Positions 28,444-39,257 of a DNA stretch of 64,000 nucleotides are shown here, in pieces. This DNA comes from Verminephrobacter eiseniae EF01-2 (GTDB lineage: Bacteria > Pseudomonadota > Gammaproteobacteria > Burkholderiales > Burkholderiaceae_C). Under the pieces are notes generated by a model. The model had not been told where the DNA came from and made no database searches. It saw nothing but the letters and a program-made list of their open reading frames with translations. The stretch covers positions 1,674,001 through 1,738,000 of the forward strand of contig NC_008786.1 of NCBI RefSeq assembly GCF_000015565.1. The letters are read 5' to 3'. Within the stretch, counting starts at the first letter, position 1. Every line of letters begins with the position of its first letter. The translations under genes and the position numbers were made by a program.

Positions 28444-28643
28444 ATGGGGCTCCTTGGTACGACCGCACAACCCGGGGGGGTGGGGTCTGGCCTGCACGTC
28501 ACGGTGTGCGCTGCGGCGCTGGATACCAATCTAGGCGTTCATGCCGGCGAACGCTTGTGGCTGCGTGCACAAGTGTTTGTGCCTGAGTGCAGACCCGGGT
28601 AAGCACCCAGGCCGCACCCGTCGGGCGGGGGCGCAAGCAGGGG

Positions 28644-29720
28644 TCAGTGGATTGCGGCGCCCTCGCGAGCCAATGTTTTCAACTGTTCGAGAGACAACGA
28701 ATGCATGCCCAATGCCGGCAGCAGATCGTTTTCGCGGCTGAAATCACGCCCGTATGCGGCGCAAAAGAGGGCGATACCCGCTTCATGGAGCAAGGCGGGT
28801 GCATCGACCAGGCGGCCAAGCCGGGCCGTCGCGACCAAGCCGAAAGGAACATCTTCGAGCACATACCGTGACAGGGCCGTCTTGGGGCCAAAGCCCCCAT
28901 TGCCGTTGCGGTGCATCTGCTGATTCATTTCAGAAACACCTGCCGCAGGCACATGGAAAGAAAGGGAGAAATGCTCCCTGACCGTTTTCACTTTGACGCC
29001 CAATGCTGCCGCGATGGCAAGACGCTCCAAGTCCAGGGCTTCTATCAGCCGGCCTACGGCAGGCGTCACATTCTCTGCCTGGCCCCAGGTTTCCCCGCGT
29101 TCCATCCGGGTCAGGTTCATCAACGCAATGGCCAGATGATTTTGCGGATTCAGGTTGCTCAGGGCGATCGCCAAAAGCCCGTCCCGCTGCACGAAACGAT
29201 CCCCAAAAAGCCGGGTGCAAAGTTCGACGGCCCGATCCGCATCCCTTTCTGGCACCGTTGCGACGTCCATCTTTCCCCGAACCGTCACGACGTTGGCGCA
29301 AGTCGCATTCCTGGTTCCGGTGATGAGCGTCGTGCCCCAGGCAATGATCGTCGCACGAATGCCGCGGGCTGCCAGCAGTTGGGACAGATACAGCGCGCCC
29401 AATGAAATATGTGAACTGATGATGACCGTCTGGCCGTCCCGAATGTGGGGCGCCACTGCATCCATCGTGGTCTTGTGACAAAACCCGGGAAGACAGATCA
29501 ACAAAACCTCGGCCCCATGGACGGCCTGCGCGCAATCTTTGGCAACGCGCGGCAGGAACTCAAGCTCGATGGCCCCTTGGGCGACCAGCGGCGCCCCGGC
29601 CTCGAAGGGTTCCGTGCCTTTCCCGGACGGTGACCAAAGCATCGGGTCGTGTCCCGCCCGGGCCAGGAAGGCCGCAGTGCCGAAGGCGACGCCGCCTGCG
29701 CCCAGAATACTTACTTTCAT
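28644..29720 (-). CDS. Octopine/nopaline (opine) dehydrogenase family protein
   Basis: A 358-residue NAD(P)-dependent dehydrogenase. The Rossmann motif MKVSILGAGGVAFGTAAFLA opens the protein. The C-terminal opine-dehydrogenase domain contains NPQNHLAIALMNLTRMERG and the catalytic-type HVPAAGVSEMNQQ region. These enzymes couple an amino acid and a keto acid, or the reverse, and so may degrade opines. It lies between the hydantoinase genes and a divergent Bug-type binding protein, an arrangement that suggests uptake and breakdown of a modified amino acid. The substrate is unknown. Confidence 0.83.
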   Translation of the reverse strand: MKVSILGAGGVAFGTAAFLARAGHDPMLWSPSGKGTEPFEAGAPLVAQGAIELEFLPRVAKDCAQAVHGAEVLLICLPGFCHKTTMDAVAPHIRDGQTVIISSHISLGALYLSQLLAARGIRATIIAWGTTLITGTRNATCANVVTVRGKMDVATVPERDADRAVELCTRLFGDRFVQRDGLLAIALSNLNPQNHLAIALMNLTRMERGETWGQAENVTPAVGRLIEALDLERLAIAAALGVKVKTVREHFSLSFHVPAAGVSEMNQQMHRNGNGGFGPKTALSRYVLEDVPFGLVATARLGRLVDAPALLHEAGIALFCAAYGRDFSRENDLLPALGMHSLSLEQLKTLAREGAAIH

Positions 29721-30035
29721 AGCGGCCTTTCTTGCCGGTGGTGCATGTCAAGACATCTCGATCCGTACCCGCCAGATCGAATCCCGTTGCTTTTTCCACT
29801 GTTTTCCCACTGGAATCGACGACCCGGAACCCACATGCCTGACCCTGCGGGCGGGGCCGGGCATGGCGGACTCCGATTATCGAACGACGGCCCTGCAACC
29901 CCGCACCAGCGCCGGACGATCGACCACCTCCGGCCAAAGGGCAAAAGGCCAAAGGCCGACCAGACGTTGCACGGCTGCATGCGATGCTGGCAGACTGGCG
30001 CCTTCGTCCCCCGCCCCTGACTTTCCTGAGAGCGC
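29721..30035. other. Divergent promoter region, opine dehydrogenase / Bug protein
   Basis: A gap of 315 bp with no gene recognised. It must hold both promoters, but no clear sigma-70 pair or operator palindrome could be picked out by eye. Confidence 0.4.
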
Positions 30036-31016
30036 ATGATGCCCCATCGACCGATCCTGGCCCTGGCCTTTGTTTTCGCGCTGTCGCCGATGGCTGCGCC
30101 CGCACAAACCGATTCTTGGCCAAGCGGTCCGGTGCAGGTGGTCGTTCCTTTTGGCGCCGGGGGAGGAACCACCGACCCACTGGCGCGCATCGTTGCCGAG
30201 GAACTGGGCAAGCAGTTCGGGGTGGGCTTCGTGGTTGCCAACAAACCCGGGGCCAACGGCAATCTCGGTGCGGTCTTCGTCAAGCGATCTGCGCCGAATG
30301 GGCAAACACTCCTTTTCACCGGTGCTGGCACATTGGCGACCAATCCCGCCATGTACCAAGACCCGGGGTTTGACACCAAGGCAGATTTCGAGCCGGTCGT
30401 CGTCATCGCAAGCGTCGCCAACATCCTGGTCGTGAACCCGTCGATTCCCGCCACCACCGTGAAAGAGTTCGTGGCGTATTTGAATAAATACCCGGACAAG
30501 GTGTCGTTTGGCTCGACGGGCAACGGCAGTTCCATGCACACGGCAGGCGAGTTGTTTCGCCAAAAGACCTCGACCTCCATGGTCCATGTTCCCTACAACT
30601 CCGCTGGCGCCGCTACGACGGATCTGATCAGCGGCAACATTCAGGCCATGTTTCAACTGGTGCCAGGCATTTCCGGCTTCATCGCCAACAAGAAAGTGAC
30701 CGCGCTGGCGGTGATGTCGCCGCGGCGCTCGGCCACCGTGCCGGACGTGCCAACCATGGCGGAAGCGGGCTTTCCCAGCCTGGTTTCATACACTTGGCTG
30801 TGCCTGATGGCGCCCAAGGGAACGCCAAAACCGGTGATCGATCGGTTGAACGAAGGCGTGAACAAACTGCTTGCGCAACCGGCGTTCCGCGCGCGCCTGG
30901 CGGCCATGGGCGTCGAGCCGATGGGCGGCACTCCGGCCGAGTTTTCCGCGTTCCTCGACGCGGAGATAAAAAAGTGGGGCGATGTCGTAAAGAGTTCCAA
31001 CATCGCGGTTCAGTAA
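30036..31016 (+). CDS. Tripartite tricarboxylate transporter substrate-binding protein (Bug/TctC family)
   Basis: A 326-residue periplasmic protein. A signal peptide (ILALAFVFALSPMAAPAQ) precedes the Bug-family mature start WPSGPVQVVVPFGAGGGTTDPLAR. Family blocks KPGANGNLGA, VVVIASVANILVVNPS and DVPTMAEAGFP are present. Bug proteins bind small carboxylates or amino acids. Like most in Comamonadaceae it is an orphan without tctA/tctB. Position beside the opine dehydrogenase suggests a related ligand. Confidence 0.92.
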   Translation: MMPHRPILALAFVFALSPMAAPAQTDSWPSGPVQVVVPFGAGGGTTDPLARIVAEELGKQFGVGFVVANKPGANGNLGAVFVKRSAPNGQTLLFTGAGTLATNPAMYQDPGFDTKADFEPVVVIASVANILVVNPSIPATTVKEFVAYLNKYPDKVSFGSTGNGSSMHTAGELFRQKTSTSMVHVPYNSAGAATTDLISGNIQAMFQLVPGISGFIANKKVTALAVMSPRRSATVPDVPTMAEAGFPSLVSYTWLCLMAPKGTPKPVIDRLNEGVNKLLAQPAFRARLAAMGVEPMGGTPAEFSAFLDAEIKKWGDVVKSSNIAVQ

Positions 31017-31370
31017 CCCATGCGCCACAAGACATGGCGCGGCCCCATCGCTTGATCTGCCTCCTGGCGTTGCCGCCAGACAGCGGCGCGGCCGGCGGAT
31101 CGCTCCGAGCAAACGGCACGCTGGCGCCGTAGCCGGCGGGCATGGCCACGCGGGCATGGCCATGCGCCCGAAGCCCACGATGCCGGACGACAATCGGCTA
31201 GCGAATTTGCAGCGCAGGCCTGCCGGCGATTGGCGCGACGGCTGGTGCAGCGGCATGCGGCAGCGGTACCAAGGCCGAAGCGGCGCCGCCTTGCAGTTTA
31301 TGCCCGGCTGTCTGCTCCACGGCACCGGGTAAGCACGGCCCGCAGCGAATTCCCGGCCCCGTCGTGGCGC
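31017..31370. other. Intergenic stretch between convergent Bug protein gene and thiC
   Basis: 354 bp without a supportable gene. On the reverse strand a short run near 31150-31200 reads GIVGFGRMAMPA, which resembles a Rossmann-fold start, but the frame breaks at once. At most this is a decayed oxidoreductase remnant. Confidence 0.3.
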
Positions 31371-33481
<2,111 letters not shown>

Positions 33482-33490
33482 GCAGCGGCC

Positions 33491-33496
33491 AGTATA
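33491..33496 (-). promoter_or_regulatory. Probable -10 element of thiC
   Basis: TATACT on the reverse strand lies about 10 bases before the first riboswitch base, where the transcript should begin. The -35 region is poor (CTGCGG-like). Confidence 0.45.
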
Positions 33497-33586
33497 GGCC
33501 ATGGAGCCGCTCCCGCAGTGGCGCCCGCCGAGACGAGGCTGGTCTGGGGCTATGTGCCTGCGCAACCCGAGCAGCCCGCTCGACCC

Positions 33587-35920
33587 TCAGTACCAAAAGC
33601 CGGACGAATGGGCATCCGACGCCTGTCCGACGATGGACAGCGGCATCTTCGCCACGGCGCCGGGGGTGGTGATGCTGCCGTTGACCTGACCGTCGGCGTC
33701 GTACTCGCCGCCGTCCTGGATCTGAAAGTCCAGCCGCGTGCGCCCGCCTTCGCTGGCCACCTTGCCGCCGTAGGGTTCGCTGGCCAGGTTCACCCAGGTG
33801 CCGGTGCTGTTCTTGACCCAGTAGCCATTGGCGCCGAGCGCCGGGTCTGCGTACAGGCTGAAGCTCTCGGTGCTGCGGCCTTCGGCCAGCGATACCTTGA
33901 ATGAGGTCAGACCGATCGGCATCTCCATGCCCTTGGGCAGATTGGCCGGGGCATCGTTGCGCACCAGTTCGGTAATGCGCGCGTTGCTGTCGGGGATCAG
34001 TTTGCCGTTCTGGCTGCCGGCCACCAGGGTCAGGTCGCGGGTCGAAGCGACGGCGGCCTGCTGGCTGTCTTTGATGCCGTCGCCGTTGCCATCACCAGAC
34101 AGGCCGGCCGAGCCATCGGGGCGCAGCAGACCGGCGGCCTGGTCCTCCTGGTCGTTGGGCACACCGTCGCGGTCGGAGTCCGGTGCGTCTGGCGCATTCG
34201 ATGCATCCGGTGCGGGGGGGGGGGGGGGGGGGGGGGGGGGGGTGACGTTGGTCGCCGGTTTGGCCGCGAAACTGGCCGCGTCGTTGCCGGTGCCGGCTTC
34301 TTGCACCGCTTGCGGGTCGTCGCCGGTGCTGGGGTCGTTGTAGGCGACGCTCACCTGCTGGCCCCGGGTCACGGCGCTGTCGAGCGTCAGCGTGATGGTC
34401 TTGGCCACTGCATCCACGAGCACGCCGGTGACGTTGTTGCGCACGCCATCGACCAGCACCACAAACGCATCGTTGGGTGCGTTATGTGCCTGCTCCGGGT
34501 CCAGCGCGGTTTCATCGCTGTACTGCAATACCAACTGCCTGCCGTTCACCGTGGCGCTGATGATGGCAAAGACGGCGGTGTCGACGGTGTAGCTGCGGGC
34601 TGCGCCCGCAGCGCTGGCGGCGTTGCCGTTGCGGTCTCTGATGCCGTCCATCCTCAGGCTGATCTGGCTGCGGGTGTTGGACAGGCTGGCCGTGGGGGTG
34701 AAAGTGCCTCTCCAGATTCTGCCGTCGGCTGTGTCCTGCGTCAGGTTGCCCAGAGTGCCGTTGGCGCCATCCACGACGATGGAAGCGTCGCTGAAGCCGG
34801 TAACGGTCTCGCTGAAGGTGAAAGTGACGGTGGCGGTTTCGCCAGCGGTCAGGCGCTCTTTGTCCATCGCGACCGTGACCGTGGGCGCCCGGGTGTCGAT
34901 CTCGAAGTTGTTGCTGGTGGGGTTGACCGTTGCGGCGTTGCCTGCGGTGTCACGAATGGTGTTGAGGTTGAGCAGGCTGATGGTGTTGGTGGCATCCTCG
35001 GTGTCCGCAGCGGCCGTGTAGGTGATGGTGTAGGTGCGGCCGTCGGTTGAGCGGACCAGCGCTCCTGTCCGGTCGGCGCCGGGACGGGCACCGACATTGG
35101 CGTTGCTGAAATCGATGTTGTTTGCCGTGAAGCCGGTGACTTCCTCGTCGAAGGTGATGGTAACGGTGACCAGTCTGTCGTTGTTGTTCGTGACGGGGTT
35201 GGGTGTGACGGCGATGGTGGCGCTGGGCGCCTTGCTGTCGATGTCGTAGGTGGCGATGGTTTGGATCCCCACGCCTTCGTTGCCCTTGGCATCTTTGATG
35301 CCGGACATGGCTATTTTGATCTGGTTGCCCCTGGCGACGGTGTTTGCCGCCATATTGGCCGGTGCCCGCACGGTGACCTGCCAAGTGGTGCCTCCGTCGG
35401 TGGACTGCAGGTTGGTGATCTCGCCCGTGCCCTCTATCGCCAGGTCATTTCTGTCAAAGCCCACGACCCGCTCGTGGAATTTGAAGGTGACGGTGTTTGT
35501 TTCGTTGGCGGTCAGGCTGGTGTCGGTGCTGCGGGTTTCGGCGGCCAGGATGGTGGGCGGCTTGGTGTCGATGTTGAAGAGCGGGCTGCGGATATCCCTG
35601 GCAGGGATGTCGATCATGGCGTTGTCGCCCGGCGACCATACCTGCTTGGCGGGGGCGGTGTAGCGCAGGTAGCAGCCGGTGGCCTCCACGCCCGCGTTGG
35701 GGCGGAAGGTGCCGACCCACTTGCCCGCCGGCTGGCGCCAACTCGCTATGTCCATCGTGCCATTGGCATTCTCTACGCTCAACCCCTCGACGTAATCCAG
35801 GTTCACGTGTCCTCCCATGACGCGAATCTCCCGGGAGTGCTCGGTATCGAAGGTGACGTACATTACTTCGCCGACTGTGAGGTCAGTGTCTGAGATGAGC
35901 ATCTGGAGCTGAACCGTCAT
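33587..35920 (-). CDS. Ig-like/SwmB/anchor-U surface protein, copy 1 (phase ON)
   Basis: A 777-residue repetitive protein. At least three bacterial Ig-like repeats of about 100 residues occupy residues about 110-440, each opening with a DTKPPTILA or DTRAPTVTVA-like strand and containing a TVTF-F-E-V-GF-motif. A SwmB-type domain follows (AIISATVNGRQLVLQYSDETALDP). A run of about nine prolines is encoded by the 29-G tract. Then come Asp-rich thrombospondin-3-like calcium sites (DSDRDGVPNDQED and DGNGDGIKDS) and a C-terminal choice-of-anchor-U-like domain. No signal peptide is seen, so export by a type I or other non-Sec route is inferred. A ribosome site (AAAGGA) supports the ATG at 35920. No close functional match is claimed. 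Confidence 0.85.
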   Translation of the reverse strand: MTVQLQMLISDTDLTVGEVMYVTFDTEHSREIRVMGGHVNLDYVEGLSVENANGTMDIASWRQPAGKWVGTFRPNAGVEATGCYLRYTAPAKQVWSPGDNAMIDIPARDIRSPLFNIDTKPPTILAAETRSTDTSLTANETNTVTFKFHERVVGFDRNDLAIEGTGEITNLQSTDGGTTWQVTVRAPANMAANTVARGNQIKIAMSGIKDAKGNEGVGIQTIATYDIDSKAPSATIAVTPNPVTNNNDRLVTVTITFDEEVTGFTANNIDFSNANVGARPGADRTGALVRSTDGRTYTITYTAAADTEDATNTISLLNLNTIRDTAGNAATVNPTSNNFEIDTRAPTVTVAMDKERLTAGETATVTFTFSETVTGFSDASIVVDGANGTLGNLTQDTADGRIWRGTFTPTASLSNTRSQISLRMDGIRDRNGNAASAAGAARSYTVDTAVFAIISATVNGRQLVLQYSDETALDPEQAHNAPNDAFVVLVDGVRNNVTGVLVDAVAKTITLTLDSAVTRGQQVSVAYNDPSTGDDPQAVQEAGTGNDAASFAAKPATNVTPPPPPPPPPAPDASNAPDAPDSDRDGVPNDQEDQAAGLLRPDGSAGLSGDGNGDGIKDSQQAAVASTRDLTLVAGSQNGKLIPDSNARITELVRNDAPANLPKGMEMPIGLTSFKVSLAEGRSTESFSLYADPALGANGYWVKNSTGTWVNLASEPYGGKVASEGGRTRLDFQIQDGGEYDADGQVNGSITTPGAVAKMPLSIVGQASDAHSSGFWY
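34214..34242. repeat. 29-G homopolymer inside surface protein copy 1
   Basis: Twenty-nine consecutive G (poly-C on the coding strand) encode the proline run between the SwmB domain and the calcium-binding segment. This length leaves the gene in frame. Lengths of 29 plus or minus 3 would also be in frame. Confidence 0.9.
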
Positions 35921-36072
35921 GGGATTTCCTTTCGATGAAATGGCAAAGAGATTGATCGGGTTTTGGCCATCCGTTGTGGTCAGCACCGCTGCGAAGACAT
36001 GCCAGTCATGCCGTTGTTCGGTCTGCGGCGGTGTGACATTCTTGACAACTGGAAACGAATTTCGCGGGCAGC

Positions 36073-36078
36073 AGTATA
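36073..36078 (-). promoter_or_regulatory. Probable -10 element of surface protein copy 1
   Basis: TATACT on the reverse strand, about 153 bp before the start codon, in a block conserved in both duplicated copies. It would give a long 5' leader of about 140 bases. The -35 is not clear. Confidence 0.4.
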
Positions 36079-36173
36079 GCGTGGGCGCTGCGCATCGCTA
36101 CTGTCATGATGAACGCAGTGGGGGCGTCACTGGAAACGACTCCATTGGGCGGGGGCAGCGCAGGTGCAGCCTA

Positions 36174-36332
36174 GTGTCGCGTCACCGATCATCTGTCGGT
36201 CTGCGCTGGCCATCGAAGCGCATCGCGGCGTTGCATCGCTTGCCAATACGCTCGGTATTGGCAAGCGATGCGCCTTGCGCTGCGCTCCGATGGCTGCGCG
36301 CAGCCTACGACATCTGATCCGTGACGCGACAC
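36174..36332 (+). mobile_element. Foldback MITE-like element, copy A
   Basis: A 159-bp element bounded by GTGTCGCGTCAC and its inverse GTGACGCGACAC, with TA at the left flank. The middle is a perfect hairpin (36234-36270; arms CATCGCTTGCCAATAC). The outer arms also pair imperfectly, so the whole unit folds. No coding capacity. Confidence 0.85.
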
Positions 36333-36392
36333 TGGCGCCTGCCGTCACGACGAATGGAATGACTGCGGCGCTCCAGGCATGGTCAACGCCCG

Positions 36393-36533
36393 GGATTCGA
36401 GGACATGGCCGTGCTGGCGGGCAAGAAATACGGTGCCGATGGTGGTGACGAGTACCGGGCCACCAAGGGTCACTACGCACGAATGCGGGCGATCTGCGGC
36501 GGGGTGCGCCTGGCCGTCAAGGCAGTGACATGA
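36393..36533 (+). pseudogene. Unidentified coding-like fragment at the duplication junction
   Basis: A frame of about 46 codons with natural-looking residues (GFEDMAVLAGKKYGADGG then DEYRATKGHYARMRAICGG) ends at a TGA created by the duplication junction. In unit 2 most of it is missing, apparently through deletion between two CTGCGGCG direct repeats. I do not recognise the protein. It may be the tail of a gene broken by the foldback insertion. Confidence 0.35.
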
Positions 36534-36593
36534 ACCGGATCAAGTTCGTCGGGTTCGCCAGGCCAGCCGAATTTCTTCGGCATCGCCTCGCAT
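36530..36593 (-). promoter_or_regulatory. Truncated TPP riboswitch relic
   Basis: This 64-bp piece is identical to the central and pyrophosphate-arm part of the thiC riboswitch (33394-33457). It lacks the 5' GGGGTG...CTGAGA strand and the closing 3' GGCGGAAGAAG strand, so it cannot form the aptamer. It lies 68 bp after the stop of surface protein copy 2. Confidence 0.88.
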
Positions 36594-36661
36594 CAGTGGC
36601 GCTGCCGAGACGAGGCTGGTCTGGCTATGTGCCTGCGCAACCCGAGCAGCCCGCTCGACCC

Positions 36662-37297
36662 TCAGTACCAAAAGCCGGACGAATGGGCATCCGACGCCTG
36701 TCCGACGATGGACAGCGGCATCTTCGCCACGGCGCCGGGGGTGGTGATGCTGCCGTTGACCTGACCGTCGGCGTCGTACTCGCCGCCGTCCTGGATCTGA
36801 AAGTCCAGCCGCGTGCGCCCGCCTTCGCTGGCCACCTTGCCGCCGTAGGGTTCGCTGGCCAGATTCACCCAGGTGCCGGTGCTGTCTTTGACCCAGTAGC
36901 CATTGGCGCCGAGCGCGGGGTCTACGTACAGGCTGAAGCTCTCGGTGCTGCGGCCTTCGGCCAAGCCGACCTTGAATGAGGTCAGGCCGATCGGCATCTC
37001 CATGCCCTTGGGCAGATTGGCGGGGGCATCGTTGCGCACCAGTTCGGTAATGCGCGCGTTGCTGTCGGGGATCAGTTTGCCGTTCTGGCTGCCGGCCACC
37101 AGGGTCTGGTCGCGGGTCGAAGCGACGGCGGCCTGCTGGCTGTCTTTGATGCCGTCGCCGTTGCCATCACCAGACAGGCCGGCCGAGCCATCGGGGCGCA
37201 GCAGACCGGCGGCCTGGTCCTCTTGGTCGTTGGACAGGCCGTCGCGGTCGGAGTCCGGTGCGTCTGGCGCATTCGATGCATTCGATGTATCCGGTGC
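36662..37297 (-). pseudogene. Displaced 3' part of surface protein copy 2 (out of frame)
   Basis: This part encodes the calcium-binding segment and the anchor-U-like C-terminal domain (SQNGKLIPDSNARITEL to GQASDAHSSGFWY), nearly identical to copy 1. It is one frame away from the upstream part because the G tract is 22 long. It is not a fixed pseudogene: a change of +1 or -2 G would rejoin it. Confidence 0.85.
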
Positions 37298-39006
37298 GGG
37301 GGGGGGGGGGGGGGGGGGGTAACGTTGGTCGCCGGTTTGGCCGCGAAGCTGGCCGCGTCGTTGCCGGTGGTGGCTTCTTGCACCGCTTGCGGGTCGTCGC
37401 CGGTGCTGGGGTCGTCGTAGGCGACGCTCACCTGCTGGCCCCGGGTCACGGCGCTGTCGAGCGTCAGCGTGATGGTCTTGGCCGCTGCATCCACGAGCAC
37501 GCCGGTGACGTTGTTGCGCACGCCATCGACCAGCACCACAAACGCATCGTTGGGCGCGTTATGGGCCTGCTCCGGGTCCAGCGCGGTTTCATCGCTGTAC
37601 TGCAATACCAACTGCCTGCCGTTCACCGTGGCGCTGATGATGGCAAAGACGGCGGTGTCGACGGTGTAGCTGCGGGCTGTGCTCGTACCACTGTTGCTGT
37701 TGCCGTGGCGGTCTCTGATGCCCTCGTAATTCACGCTGATCTGGCTGCGGGTGTTGGACAGGCTGGCCGTGGGGGTGAAAGTGCCTCTCCAGATTCTGCC
37801 GTCGGCTGTGTCCTGCCTCAGGTTGCCCAGAGTGCCGTTGGCGCCATCCACAACGATGGAAGCGTCGCTGAAGCCGGTGACGGTCTCGCTGAAGGTGAAA
37901 GTGACGGTGGCGGTTTCGCCAGCGGTCAGGCGCTCTTTGTCCATCGCGACCGTGACCGTGGGCGCCCGGGTGTCGATCTCGAAGTTGTTGCTGGTGGGGT
38001 TGACCGTTGCGACGTTGCCTGCGGTGTCGCGAATGGTATTGAGGTTGCGCAGGCTGATGGTGTTGGTGGCATCCTCGGTGTCCGCAGCGGCCGTGTAGGT
38101 GATGGAGTAGGCGCGGCGGCCGTCGATCGCGCGGACCAGCGTTTCTGTGCGGCCGGCGCCGGGACGGGTACCGACATTGGCGTTGCTGAGATCGATGTTG
38201 TCTGCCGTGAAGCCGGTGACTTCCTCGTCGAAGGTGATGGTAACGGTGACCAGTCTGTCGTTGTTGTTCGTGACGGGGTTGGGTGTGACGGTGATGGTGG
38301 CGCTGGGCGCCTTGCTGTCGATGTCGTAGGTGGCGATGGTTTGGATCCCCACGCCTTCGTTGCCCTTGGCATCTTTGATGCCGGACATGGCTATCTTGAT
38401 CTGGTTGCCCCTGGCGACGGTGTTTGCCGCCATATTGGCCGGTGCCCGCACGGTGACCTGCCAAGTGGTGCCTCCGTCGGTGGACTGCAGGTTGGTGATC
38501 TCGCCCGTGCCCTCTATCGCCAGGTCATTTCTGTCAAAGCCCACGACCTGCTCGTGGAATTTGAAGGTGACGATGTTTGTTTCGTTGGCGGTCAGGCTGG
38601 CGTCGGTGCTGCGGGTTTCGGCGGCCAGGATGGTGGGCGGCTTGGTGTCGATGTTGAAGAGCGGGCTGCGAACATCCCTGGCAGGGATGTCGACCATGGC
38701 GTTGGCGCCCGGCGACCATACCTGCTTGGCGGGGGCGGTGTAGCGCAGGTAGCAGCCGGTGGCCTCCACGCCCGCGTTGGGGCGGAAGGTGCCGACCCAC
38801 TTGCCCCCCGGCTGGTGCCAACTCGCTATGTCCATCGTGCCGTTGGCATTCTCTACGCTCAACCCCTCGACGTAATTCCGGCTCGCTATTCCTCCAGTGA
38901 CGCGAATCTCCCGGGAGTGGTTGGTATCGAAGGTGACGGACATTGTTTCACCGACGGTGAGGTCCGTGTCTGAGATGAGTATCTGGAGCTGAGGCTGCGT
39001 CGCCAT
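37072..39006 (-). CDS. Ig-like/SwmB surface protein, copy 2 (phase OFF, truncated product)
   Basis: A 644-residue frame as sequenced. The Ig-like and SwmB parts match copy 1 closely, with divergence clustered at the N-terminus (MATQPQLQILISDTDLTVGE here) and around residues 380-450. After the proline run the frame shifts into an Arg/His/Thr-rich nonsense tail (HRIHRMHRMRQTHRT) and stops, so the calcium-binding and anchor domains are lost. The same AAAGGA ribosome site and leader as copy 1 precede the ATG at 39006. The intact gene would span 36662-39006. Confidence 0.85.
   Translation of the reverse strand: MATQPQLQILISDTDLTVGETMSVTFDTNHSREIRVTGGIASRNYVEGLSVENANGTMDIASWHQPGGKWVGTFRPNAGVEATGCYLRYTAPAKQVWSPGANAMVDIPARDVRSPLFNIDTKPPTILAAETRSTDASLTANETNIVTFKFHEQVVGFDRNDLAIEGTGEITNLQSTDGGTTWQVTVRAPANMAANTVARGNQIKIAMSGIKDAKGNEGVGIQTIATYDIDSKAPSATITVTPNPVTNNNDRLVTVTITFDEEVTGFTADNIDLSNANVGTRPGAGRTETLVRAIDGRRAYSITYTAAADTEDATNTISLRNLNTIRDTAGNVATVNPTSNNFEIDTRAPTVTVAMDKERLTAGETATVTFTFSETVTGFSDASIVVDGANGTLGNLRQDTADGRIWRGTFTPTASLSNTRSQISVNYEGIRDRHGNSNSGTSTARSYTVDTAVFAIISATVNGRQLVLQYSDETALDPEQAHNAPNDAFVVLVDGVRNNVTGVLVDAAAKTITLTLDSAVTRGQQVSVAYDDPSTGDDPQAVQEATTGNDAASFAAKPATNVTPPPPPPPHRIHRMHRMRQTHRTPTATACPTTKRTRPPVCCAPMARPACLVMATATASKTASRPPSLRPATRPWWPAARTAN
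37298..37319. repeat. 22-G homopolymer inside surface protein copy 2
   Basis: Twenty-two consecutive G. Compared with copy 1 (29 G) the length differs by 7, so the frame is shifted by one. A 9-bp in-frame insertion next to it does not affect the frame. Confidence 0.9.
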
Positions 39007-39158
39007 GGGATTTCCTTTCGATGAAATGACAAAGAGATCGATCGGGTTTCAGTCATCCGCCGTGGTCAGTACCACAGCGCAGGCATGTCCGTGATGCCGT
39101 TGTCTGCCCGGCGGCGGTGTGACATTTTTGACAACTGGAAACGAATTTTGCGGGCAGC

Positions 39159-39164
39159 AGTATA
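39159..39164 (-). promoter_or_regulatory. Probable -10 element of surface protein copy 2
   Basis: TATACT on the reverse strand at the same distance (about 153 bp) from the start as in copy 1, within the duplicated leader. Confidence 0.4.
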
Positions 39165-39257
39165 GCGCGGGCGCTGCGCATCGCGACTGTCATGATGAAC
39201 GGAGTGGGCGTCACTGGAAACGACCCCATTGGGCGGGGGCAGCGCAGATGCAGCCTA

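Noticed and set aside
31141..31200. A decayed NAD-dependent oxidoreductase on the - strand
   Set aside because: Only a GIVGFGRMAMP-like run is visible, and no second motif or continuous frame supports a gene.
34214..34242. Poly-G tract as a pure sequencing artefact
   Set aside because: A similar tract occurs at the same place in the second copy, and both encode a proline run in the protein. The exact lengths may still be uncertain by a base or two.
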